Positions 1 to 5,956 of a DNA stretch of 18,445 bases are shown here, piece after piece; position 1 is the stretch's first letter, and each line of letters starts with the position of its first letter. The translations under genes were made by a program, and so were the position numbers. The stretch spans positions 1-18,445 of the forward strand of contig CAYNRA010000061.1 of assembly GCA_964399465.1 (NCBI GenBank), written 5' to 3'. Under the pieces are notes generated by a model that saw nothing but the letters and a program-made list of their open reading frames with translations, had not been told where the DNA came from and searched no databases. Source of the stretch: CAYNRA01 sp964399465 (GTDB lineage: Bacteria > Bacteroidota > Bacteroidia > Cytophagales > Spirosomataceae).

Positions 1-200
1 GCATCTTTACCCCACTTTAAATAGGCTAACCCTAAAAGTTCATAATCTGAAATAGATGCTGTATTTAGATAACTACCAAGTTCTTTTTTATTATCAACTC
101 TACCACTTCCTGCAAATAGAAAACGACTATCACGTAATTCAAAACATTCGAATAAGTTCACACTCTCATCGGTAATTGTACCAAAAAATGTACTTTGCAT
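1..200 (-). CDS. asparagine-synthetase-like protein (possible lasso-peptide cyclase), N-terminal part only
   Basis: The first 66 codons are visible before the gene leaves the left edge. Residues 31-41 read GSGRVDNKKEL, matching the G-R-[IV]-D-N-R-x-E-L signature of the glutamine-amidotransferase-like half of asparagine synthetases. They are followed by SDYELLGLAYLKWG, matching the usual S-D-x-E-L-x-L-x-A-Y-x-x-W-G. In RiPP loci such proteins activate an Asp/Glu side chain with ATP and close an isopeptide bond, as lasso cyclases do. The 48-residue peptide gene just upstream on the same strand supports that role here. The start used is ATG at 200-198; the frame is open further upstream to a TAA, with TTG or GTT as alternative first codons. 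The roughly 50-60 residues that normally precede this motif, including the nucleophile Cys in true amidotransferases, are not visible in any frame upstream. The ATP-binding synthetase domain would lie outside the window, so the assignment is by N-terminal motif only. Confidence 0.62.
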   Translation of the reverse strand, partial: MQSTFFGTITDESVNLFECFELRDSRFLFAGSGRVDNKKELGSYLNTASISDYELLGLAYLKWGKD

Positions 201-324
201 AAGTTGTTGATTCAATAAAAATTTTCCAACTTAATATCATGGACGTTTGAATGAGCTGGTTGTAAATTTCTATATTCTGGAATATTGCTGAAACGATTAC
301 TAATATTAAATTATCTAAATAGTT

Positions 325-362
325 AAAAAAAGAGTGCTTGGTAAGATAATTTTACCAAACAC
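325..362 (-). terminator. hairpin terminator/attenuator between precursor peptide and modifying enzyme
   Basis: On the minus strand an 11-bp stem (334-344 with 352-362, one G-U pair) and a 7-base loop are followed by seven T's (331-325). It begins about 20 bases after the precursor stop codon and about 125 bases before the enzyme start. It would let the peptide gene be transcribed in excess, with only read-through reaching the enzyme gene. Confidence 0.8.
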
Positions 363-383
363 CCTTAAATTTAAGAAAGATTA

Positions 384-530
384 TTAACTCACATAATCGT
401 TTCCAGCATTCAATACAAAATCATTTCCACTCGGGTGGGGGTCATTATTGAGAATAAGAGCCTCAATTTCAGGTTCAATCCATGCTTTTTTTAAATTTTC
501 TTCTTGTACTCTGTTCTCTGAATTTGACAT
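384..530 (-). CDS. putative RiPP (lasso-like) precursor peptide, 48 aa
   Basis: A 48-residue acidic peptide starting ATG TCA AAT and ending TAA. Residues 14-25 read KKAWIEPEIEAL. The W17-x-x-P20-x-I22-x-x-L25 pattern matches the Y/W-x-x-P-x-L/I leader motif bound by RiPP recognition elements in lasso-peptide and related pathways. The C-terminal half contains two near-identical segments eight residues apart, S34-G-N-D-F-V and A42-G-N-D-Y-V, ending in Ser48. The leader-to-core distance of known lasso precursors would put the core near G35. However, no Asp/Glu lies at ring position 7-9 from there, and the usual Thr at -2 is absent, so a standard lasso core is not evident. A hairpin terminator and then an asparagine-synthetase-like gene follow on the same strand. 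The size, leader motif and neighbour suggest a precursor; the modification class is unknown. Confidence 0.62.
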   Translation of the reverse strand: MSNSENRVQEENLKKAWIEPEIEALILNNDPHPSGNDFVLNAGNDYVS

Positions 531-1002
531 GTGTATTTTGTTTAAGTTAAGAAATTAATCATTGATAGAAAAATAAACGTATGCAGCGCAATGGTATAAT
601 TAATAACGGTAAGATAATATTTGAAAAATGTATTACTCTTTTACATAAATCAACTCATAGTCTATTTTACTATATGACAAAACAACGCAAAATTCAAAAC
701 CCAAAAAATACCTGGTATCAGGTATTTTTTGGGTTTTTTTACCGAAAAACAACCGTTAAATCACTTTTAAACCCATATTTTAGTAAATTTTAACGGACAG
801 TGCTTACCGTTGTAGTTTTTTTTTGCAGACAGAAGCTGCCTGTTCCGTTGGCATATTTTCAATTGACGAACCAAGCAACCAGCAGGCGATGGGTGTACGA
901 AAGTCAGATACCAAAAAATGGAGGATTGGGAAATAAACTAAGCTACGATTTGTTTGAATTGCTCGGCTGTAATAACGGCTATTTTAGGGAAATCTAACCT
1001 AT
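531..1002. other. intergenic stretch without a convincing gene
   Basis: About 470 bases between the peptide gene and the small minus-strand ORF ending at 1003. The only clear element is the long hairpin at 696-740. Open frames at 581-793 and 800-997 on the plus strand have no recognisable protein features, and the first reads straight through the hairpin. The part from 531 to 695 presumably holds the promoter of the peptide gene. A one-mismatch TAnnTTTG-like box (TACCATTG, minus strand, 596-589) is present, but no good partner box was found. Confidence 0.5.
696..740. terminator. strong bidirectional hairpin terminator
   Basis: An 18-bp perfect stem (696-713 with 720-737) closes a 6-base loop. 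It is built of A/T runs at its foot, with a GC-containing top, and continues into T's at 738-740. It is flanked by T-rich sequence when read on the plus strand and by shorter T runs on the minus strand. It insulates the peptide locus on its left from the small ORFs on its right. Which transcript it ends is unclear, because no convincing gene directly abuts it. Confidence 0.8.
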
Positions 1003-1197
1003 TTATTTCATTTGGGTATCATCAGAATATCCTTTTTCTCCTTTAATCTTGTCAGCAGAACTACGCATTTTGTTCAAGAAGAACATTGTCCTCATTTGCT
1101 TTAATTCTAAAAGAGTTTCATCTTCTATATCTGTGGCATATCGTTTTACTAATTCCATCTGGACTTTCGAAAGCAGGGAATTTACAACTCGACTCAT
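1003..1197 (-). CDS. small hypothetical protein, 64 aa
   Basis: Not recognised. The 64-residue product is rich in Glu, Lys, Leu and Met and looks mostly helical. It has no membrane segment, Cys cluster or repeat, and it ends in a charged tail (GEKGYSDDTQMK). It starts with ATG nine bases after the stop of another short minus-strand ORF (1207-1326), so the two look like one transcription unit. The overlapping plus-strand frame (1049-1333) has a far less protein-like composition. Protein-like composition and tight packing are the only support. Confidence 0.45.
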   Translation of the reverse strand: MSRVVNSLLSKVQMELVKRYATDIEDETLLELKQMRTMFFLNKMRSSADKIKGEKGYSDDTQMK

Positions 1198-1206
1198 TGC
1201 CTACTT

Positions 1207-1326
1207 CTATTTTCTTTGTAAATATCTTTTTTGTGAAACAGGCAAAACAAAACGTGTAATTGTGATTTCCTCCCCAATCAACTCATACGCAAACTTCGTT
1301 TCCAAAGTCATCCAAAAGCCATTCAT
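1207..1326 (-). CDS. small hypothetical protein, 39 aa or longer
   Basis: A short frame starting at ATG 1326-1324 and reading MNGFWMTLETKFAYELIGEE..., ending in a basic tail before TAG. It is not recognised. The composition is protein-like, and the next minus-strand ORF starts nine bases after its stop. The frame stays open upstream to 1365, with a possible TTG start at 1356 (then LYRLAHPFQG...). Removing one T from the T6 run near 1360-1365 would join it to an ATG further upstream and give about 59 residues. That is speculative, and the gene could be a remnant. Confidence 0.35.
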   Translation of the reverse strand: MNGFWMTLETKFAYELIGEEITITRFVLPVSQKRYLQRK

Positions 1327-1402
1327 CCCCTGAAACGGGTGCGCCAAGCGATACAAATCAAAAAACTACACACAAAAAAGAAGGCATTTTTTCCCTGAAT
1401 AC

Positions 1403-1432
1403 TTGCCCAAAAGAAGTAAACTTCTATCTTTG
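1403..1432 (+). promoter_or_regulatory. Bacteroidota-type promoter pointing right
   Basis: TTG at 1403-1405 and TATCTTTG at 1425-1432, separated by 19 bases, match the Bacteroidota -33/-7 consensus (TTG, TAnnTTTG) very well. Transcription would start near 1438-1440 and run antisense across the tRNA-Phe terminator and tRNA gene. The first annotated gene downstream is the Fe-S protein at 1747, with no better promoter directly in front of it. An imperfect hairpin (AGAAGT-aa-ACTTCT) overlaps the spacer. Confidence 0.5.
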
Positions 1433-1492
1433 CAAATGTTATGCAAGCATACTATTATGAAACAAAAAGGAAATACACAGAAGGCTATAAAC

Positions 1493-1519
1493 AAAAAAAC
1501 CACACTCGAAAGTGTGGTT
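1493..1519 (-). terminator. terminator of tRNA-Phe
   Basis: On the minus strand a 9-bp stem (AACCACACT with AGTGTGGTT) closed by a TTCG tetraloop is followed by a T run (1499-1493). It starts two bases after the tRNA discriminator base, so it serves the tRNA transcript. Confidence 0.88.
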
Positions 1520-1520
1520 G

Positions 1521-1593
1521 TGGTGATGGACGGAATCGAACCGCCGACACAAGGATTTTCAATCCTTTGCTCTACCAACTGAGCTACATCACC
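1521..1593 (-). tRNA. tRNA-Phe (anticodon GAA)
   Basis: The minus strand folds into a complete cloverleaf. The acceptor stem is GGTGATG/CATCACC, the D arm is GCTC-AGTTGGTA-GAGC, the anticodon stem is AAGGA/TCCTT with loop TTGAAAA, and the T arm is GGCGG-TTCGATT-CCGTC. The anticodon GAA decodes phenylalanine. The discriminator base is A, and CCA is not encoded (the next bases are CAA), so it must be added after transcription. It has its own promoter upstream and its own terminator immediately after, so it is a single-gene unit. Confidence 0.97.
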
Positions 1594-1618
1594 TTGTGTT
1601 TCCCTACCGAAGGGACTG

Positions 1619-1650
1619 CAAAGTACGTGAATCGTTTTTGAATTTCCAAC
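1619..1650 (-). promoter_or_regulatory. promoter of tRNA-Phe
   Basis: On the minus strand GTTGG (1650-1646) and TACTTTG (1625-1619) are 20 bases apart. The -7 box is one base shorter than the TAnnTTTG consensus but keeps TA and TTTG. The predicted start lies just upstream of the tRNA 5' end at 1593. Confidence 0.55.
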
Positions 1651-1746
1651 TGTTTTCTATTCATTTTTTTAAAATTATTTTTATAAATTCCCTAATCATC
1701 TACTAATCAAATCATTAAAACAACAAATCTAAAAATACCAAACCCT

Positions 1747-3069
1747 ATGCTAAGTATCTTATCTCAACTTTCTTTTGTCATGGCACTCGGTCTAACTGCT
1801 TATTTAGCGACCAAAAGGGTGCTGCTCATCAAAAAAACTATTCAGCTTGGTCGCGCGGAAGACCGCTCCGACGCACCCAACGAACGACTCAAAACAATGC
1901 TCCGTGTCGCTTTCGGACAGAAAAAAATGTTTGACCGCCCTATCGTCGGTCTTCTCCATTTTATCGTATATGCAGGCTTCTTGCTTATCAATGTTGAACT
2001 CATCGAAATCGTTATCGACGGACTTTTTGGAACGCACCGCGTCCTTGCCCCGCTACTTGGTTCTTTCTATCCGTTCATTATCAATACGTTCGAAATCCTT
2101 GCTGCGCTCGTCATCGTAGCCTGCGTCGTTTTTCTGATCCGAAGAAACCTCACGAAAGTGCCTCGCCTAGATACACAAAAACACCGTGAACTAGACAAAT
2201 GGCCAGCACTTGATGCCACCATTATCTTGGTCGTAGAAATTATCCTTATGTCTGCTTTCTTAACTATGAATACCGCAGATAGACTTCTACAAGTACAACA
2301 AATAGGTCATTTTGCCGAAGTCCAAACCGGTGATTTTCTGATCAGTAGTTGGTTTACTCCGCTCTTTGAAAACTGGTCGGTCGCTTCTCTCCAACTGTAC
2401 GAAAGAGCTACTTGGTGGGTTCATATTTTGGGAATTTTTGCCTTTGCCGTCTATGTGACGTATTCCAAGCATTTACACATTATCTTGGCTTTCCCAAATA
2501 CCTATTTTGCCAATCGTGCCAACATAGGAACTATGAAAAACATGCCCGAAGTGACCAATGAAGTAAAAATCATGCTGGGCTTGGCAGAACCAACTGAAAC
2601 ACCCGCTGAAGTAGGAAGATTTGGGGCTAAAGATGTCCAAGACTTGAGCTGGAAAAACCTGATGGATGCGTATTCTTGCACAGAATGTGGCCGATGCACG
2701 TCTTCTTGTCCAGCAAATCTAACAGGCAAGGCACTCTCTCCACGTAAAATCATGATGGATACCCGCGACCGCCTGGAAGATATTCAAAAAGGCTGGATTG
2801 CCAACGGGCCAGATTACAAAGACGACAAAACACTTTTGGGCGATTACATTTCTCAAGAAGAAATTCTTGCCTGTACTACCTGCAATGCCTGCGTAGAAGC
2901 CTGCCCAATTTTGATTAGTCCGTTGGATATCATCACACAATTACGCCGCTACCAAGTCATGGAAGAGAGCCAAGCCCCTCAATCTTGGAATATGATGTTT
3001 CAGAATTTGGAAACCAACATGGCTCCTTGGAAATTCTCTTCAGCTGACCGCATGAATTGGACCGAATAA
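1747..3069 (+). CDS. membrane-anchored (Fe-S)-binding protein, HdrD/GlcF-like 4Fe-4S dicluster
   Basis: A 440-residue electron-transfer protein. The N-terminal half (about residues 1-245) holds several hydrophobic segments (about 1-30, 65-92, 100-132, 155-175, 222-250), resembling the quinone-interacting cytochrome-b-like part of NarI/HdrE-type subunits. Two classic ferredoxin motifs follow: C311-x2-C314-x2-C317-x3-C321-P and C376-x2-C379-x2-C382-x3-C386-P. Together they would hold two [4Fe-4S] clusters on the cytoplasmic side and pass electrons to or from the quinone pool. In Bacteroidota this protein is usually followed by a second (Fe-S)-binding protein with CCG domains; here nadA follows on the opposite strand, so the partner must be elsewhere or absent. 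The start is ATG at 1747, preceded by an A-rich leader without a Shine-Dalgarno site. The substrate is unknown. Confidence 0.85.
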   Translation: MLSILSQLSFVMALGLTAYLATKRVLLIKKTIQLGRAEDRSDAPNERLKTMLRVAFGQKKMFDRPIVGLLHFIVYAGFLLINVELIEIVIDGLFGTHRVLAPLLGSFYPFIINTFEILAALVIVACVVFLIRRNLTKVPRLDTQKHRELDKWPALDATIILVVEIILMSAFLTMNTADRLLQVQQIGHFAEVQTGDFLISSWFTPLFENWSVASLQLYERATWWVHILGIFAFAVYVTYSKHLHIILAFPNTYFANRANIGTMKNMPEVTNEVKIMLGLAEPTETPAEVGRFGAKDVQDLSWKNLMDAYSCTECGRCTSSCPANLTGKALSPRKIMMDTRDRLEDIQKGWIANGPDYKDDKTLLGDYISQEEILACTTCNACVEACPILISPLDIITQLRRYQVMEESQAPQSWNMMFQNLETNMAPWKFSSADRMNWTE

Positions 3070-3090
3070 GCCTATACGTTCTCCGAAACT

Positions 3091-3141
3091 AAAAAATCTT
3101 TGTTCACGAACCCAACAGGTTTCTACGAACAAAGATTTTTT
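3091..3141. terminator. bidirectional terminator between the Fe-S protein and nadA
   Basis: A perfect 15-bp inverted repeat (3091-3105 with 3127-3141) has a run of A's on one side and T's on the other. It lies between two converging genes and can stop transcription from both. Confidence 0.85.
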
Positions 3142-3165
3142 ATTTAATACAATCAACGGGAAAAC

Positions 3166-4128
3166 TTACAACCCAAATTGAGCGGATATTTCCAACATTC
3201 GCTCAATGGGTTTGCGCGCATCTCGGATAATGTCTGCGGACAAATGAATTTCGGGGGTTTCGTCACGCAAACACAAATATAGTTTTTCGAGGGTATTCAA
3301 TTTCATGTGAGGACAGTCTGAACAAGCTAGGCACGCGTGTCCGTTGCGGGTAGTTGGGGCAACCCAAAACTTTTTGGAAGGTGCGGCTTTTCTCATTTGA
3401 TGCAAAATACCTGACTCTGTGGCTACAATAAACTCTTCGTTAGGACTTGATGTCGTATATTTCAATAATCCTGTTGTAGAGCCAATGTAATCTGCTTCTG
3501 CCAAAACGGCTTGCTCACTTTCGGGATGGGCAACCAACTTAGCATTCGGGTGTTCCGCTTTCATTTTTTGAATCAAGTCAGCAGAAAACGTTTCGTGAAC
3601 CATGCACGCGCCGTCCCAAAGAATCATATTTCTACCTGTCACGCGATTGATATAACTACCCAGATTTTTATCGGGTGCGAAGATAATAGGTTGGTCTTTG
3701 GGCAAACTTTCCACGATTTTTACAGCATTTGTACTTGTACAAACGATGTCCGTCAATGTTTTAAGTTCTGCCGAGCAGTTCACGTACGAGATAACGAGTG
3801 CTTCCGGGTGCAAAGCTTTGAAGGCTTTAAACTCATCTGCGGGCGCTGATTCTTCCAAAGAACAACCTGCTGACAAATCAGGAAGGACTACTTTTTTTTC
3901 TGGAGATAAGATTTTAGCCGTTTCAGCCATAAACCGAACACCAGCAAAGACAATCATGTCCGCATCTGTTTTTGCGGCTTCTTGCGAGAGCCCAAGACTG
4001 TCGCCGATGTAGTCAGCGATGTCTTGAATATCACCTGTTTGATAATAATGCGCGAGAATAACCGCATTTTTTTCCAATTTCAATCTTTTGATTTCCGCGA
4101 CCAAGTCTGCGCCAGTTGGTATTTCCAT
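3166..4128 (-). CDS. nadA: quinolinate synthase NadA
   Basis: NadA condenses iminoaspartate (made by NadB) with dihydroxyacetone phosphate to give quinolinate, in de novo NAD synthesis in the cytoplasm. The 320-residue protein shows the family landmarks: AHYYQTGDIQDIADYIGDS (residues 26-44), DLSAGCS with C89, WDGACMVHE with C175, HPES (201-204), GSTTG (216-220) and CSDCPHMKLN with C272. C89, C175 and C272 match the three ligands of the [4Fe-4S] cluster whose open site binds the substrate. The length is normal for the short form of the family. It starts at ATG 4128 and converges with the Fe-S gene through a shared terminator. No other nad gene lies nearby. Confidence 0.97.
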   Translation of the reverse strand: MEIPTGADLVAEIKRLKLEKNAVILAHYYQTGDIQDIADYIGDSLGLSQEAAKTDADMIVFAGVRFMAETAKILSPEKKVVLPDLSAGCSLEESAPADEFKAFKALHPEALVISYVNCSAELKTLTDIVCTSTNAVKIVESLPKDQPIIFAPDKNLGSYINRVTGRNMILWDGACMVHETFSADLIQKMKAEHPNAKLVAHPESEQAVLAEADYIGSTTGLLKYTTSSPNEEFIVATESGILHQMRKAAPSKKFWVAPTTRNGHACLACSDCPHMKLNTLEKLYLCLRDETPEIHLSADIIRDARKPIERMLEISAQFGL

Positions 4129-4259
4129 GAGTATTACGTATTAGGTGACATCTAATTTGTTACCCAAAGTTCGAGATATTCCTCAACAATCCGAAATATT
4201 TCCGAGTTGCATAGCTAATCAACCGTCATTTGTACGCAACTACATTGCTCGGCATCGTG

Positions 4260-4267
4260 TAACTTTG
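4260..4267 (+). promoter_or_regulatory. possible -7 box of the trehalase-like gene
   Basis: TAACTTTG fits the TAnnTTTG -7 consensus and lies 46 bases before the ATG at 4314. No TTG sits at the ideal -33 distance (the nearest is about 12 bases upstream), so support is partial. For nadA on the other strand only a weaker box (GAACTTTG, near 4176-4169) is visible. Confidence 0.35.
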
Positions 4268-4313
4268 TATTTCTTTCATTCATTTGACGAATCCTAATTT
4301 TCTATAAAACACC

Positions 4314-5870
4314 ATGTTTAAACCGTTATTTCCATACAAAACTAGCCTTTTTGCTCTTGGTTTGTCGATACTTGTATTCAGTAGCTGCCAAGATGCCGTT
4401 ACGATTCAAGAATACATTTCTCCTGACGAGAAATTTCCTGGATTATTTGAAGACATTCAAAAATCTTCTTTTTTTCCGACAGACTACCACTTCGCCCATG
4501 CTATTCCACGTGCTGAAGCCAAAGATATTTTAGCAATTTATGAAATCGAAAAGGTAAAACCAGGATTTTCATTGGATACTTTTCTCACCAAAAGCTTTGA
4601 ACTTCCGAACCCATTTGTTTCTTTCCCGAAACCCAAGACAAATGAAAATTTAGCAGAGTTTGCACCTCGTCTTTGGTCTCAACTTTTGGTGAAACCTTCT
4701 ACAAATAAGGGTTCGCTTATCCCCTATCGCAAACCCTATATTGTTACCAACGGACTGACAAACGAAGCCACGTATTTGGATAACTTTTTCTTGATGCAAG
4801 GACTTTTTGCCACTCAAAAAGACTCGTTGGCAGAGAACATCGTTATTAATACAGCCCAATTTATTCATGATTTCGGGTATGTTCCTTTGGGAAACCGGAG
4901 TTACTATCTTCAGCGTTCTCAACTTCCATTTTTTGCGAATATGGTAGAGATATTGGCACAAAAGAAAAAAGACGACCAAGTGTATGCCCGTGCCTTGACC
5001 CAATTGCAAAAGGAATATCAATTTTGGATTTCGGCGGTAGATAAGGAAGAAATTGATGCACAAAATAAAGCCCGAAAAGCAGGTGAAAAAACATTCAAAA
5101 AAGCAGTATTTTTTGCGAATAATTTGCAGTTGAGCCGCTATGCTCCCTCCACACCCAAACCACGCCCCGAGCTGTACAAAAAAGACCTTGAACTCGTAAA
5201 AAGATGGGGGAATAAAGCAAAAAACGGATTTATTTCTATCCGTGCGCAAGAAGAATCTGGTTGGGAAAACTCCGTTCGTTGGACAAGCCCACAGCAACCT
5301 TTACCAACCCCCACAGACTTTGTTCCGGTAGATTTGAACGCGCTGCTTTNNNNNNNNNNGTTAGAAATTACGTTGGCAAAAGCATACACGGCTACAGACC
5401 AGCCCTATTATGCTGAAAGTATGAAAAATTTGGCAGAAAAAAGAAAAAAAGCATTTGCCAATTATCTTTGGAACAACGAAAAAGGCTTTTTCATGGATTA
5501 CCACATACCCACAAAAAAGTCGGCAGAACAGCTGACGTTAGCAGGCGTTTTTCCGCTGTATGTTGGTTTAGCGACACAAGCGCAAGCTGACCGCGTGGCA
5601 CAAACCATTGAACAACAGTTGTTCACTTCCTCTGGACTTATCTTGGCACCAAATGAACAAACTATCTCGCCTAAAAGACTTGCTGAATGGCATTGGATAA
5701 CCATTCAAGCATTGCAAAAATACGGACATCAAAAATTAGCAGAAGAAATTCGGAAACGGTATTTAACCACATTTACTGCTATGTATCAAGCAAAAGAAAC
5801 ATTCTTTTCAGAGGATAAAAGAGCAGATATTGTTCCTATGTTGGCTGTTTGGATGGCACTTCAGAAGTAA
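4314..5870 (+). CDS. trehalase-family (GH37-like) lipoprotein with eroded catalytic motifs
   Basis: A 518-residue protein with a lipoprotein signal (hydrophobic 10-22, lipobox FSSC, Cys25), so it is probably exported and lipid-anchored. The fold is that of GH37 trehalase: GNRSYYLQRSQLPFF (193-207) is essentially the family signature. SGWENSVRW (315-323) and PVDLNALL (338-345) also align. The residues that make a trehalase active are changed. The PGGRF-x-E-x-Y-x-W-D-x-YF motif is TNGLTNEATYLDNFF (145-159), the catalytic acid Asp in SGWD is Glu318, and QQWDAPNGWAPLQW is reduced to EQTISPKRLAEWHW (448-461). The catalytic base region L-V-E reads F-F-S (497-499), and the Gly-rich GGGGEYPLQDGFGW loop is missing. 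It is therefore probably a non-hydrolysing or altered-substrate relative. A 10-base N gap interrupts codons 346-349 in frame. It is a lone gene ending at a shared terminator. Confidence 0.85.
   Translation: MFKPLFPYKTSLFALGLSILVFSSCQDAVTIQEYISPDEKFPGLFEDIQKSSFFPTDYHFAHAIPRAEAKDILAIYEIEKVKPGFSLDTFLTKSFELPNPFVSFPKPKTNENLAEFAPRLWSQLLVKPSTNKGSLIPYRKPYIVTNGLTNEATYLDNFFLMQGLFATQKDSLAENIVINTAQFIHDFGYVPLGNRSYYLQRSQLPFFANMVEILAQKKKDDQVYARALTQLQKEYQFWISAVDKEEIDAQNKARKAGEKTFKKAVFFANNLQLSRYAPSTPKPRPELYKKDLELVKRWGNKAKNGFISIRAQEESGWENSVRWTSPQQPLPTPTDFVPVDLNALLXXXXLEITLAKAYTATDQPYYAESMKNLAEKRKKAFANYLWNNEKGFFMDYHIPTKKSAEQLTLAGVFPLYVGLATQAQADRVAQTIEQQLFTSSGLILAPNEQTISPKRLAEWHWITIQALQKYGHQKLAEEIRKRYLTTFTAMYQAKETFFSEDKRADIVPMLAVWMALQK
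5350..5359. other. assembly gap (10 N) inside the trehalase-like gene
   Basis: Ten undetermined bases within the codons after DLNALL. The reading frame continues correctly on both sides, so the true length is 10 bases or differs from that by a multiple of three. Alignment to trehalases from memory suggests the true gap may be about two codons shorter. Confidence 0.95.
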
Positions 5871-5913
5871 TATGCGTTTGATACGTTTGACCTATAACTT
5901 GGCTCGTTTCCAC

Positions 5914-5953
5914 AAGAAAAAACCTCATCGACACAAAGATGAGGTTTTTTCTT
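5914..5953. terminator. bidirectional terminator between the trehalase-like gene and rnr
   Basis: A perfect 16-bp stem (5914-5929 with 5938-5953) has an 8-base loop, with A's on the left foot and T's on the right. It lies 44 bases after the trehalase-like stop codon and 4 bases from the rnr stop codon, between converging genes. Confidence 0.9.
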
Positions 5954-5956
5954 GAA

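Noticed and set aside
581..793. Plus-strand 70-aa open frame
   Set aside because: It reads through the 18-bp terminator stem at 696-737 and has no protein-like features; it is a chance frame.
800..997. Plus-strand 65-aa open frame, considered as a transposase or gene remnant
   Set aside because: No recognisable motif and no supporting neighbour. None of the minus-strand frames here resembles a known family either.
1366..1578. Minus-strand 70-aa hydrophobic frame
   Set aside because: It overlaps the tRNA and its terminator; its N-terminal residues are translated tRNA sequence.
1441..1641. Plus-strand 66-aa frame starting right behind the consensus promoter
   Set aside because: Most of it is the antisense of tRNA-Phe and its terminator, a well-known source of false proteins. 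The promoter itself is kept as a separate observation.
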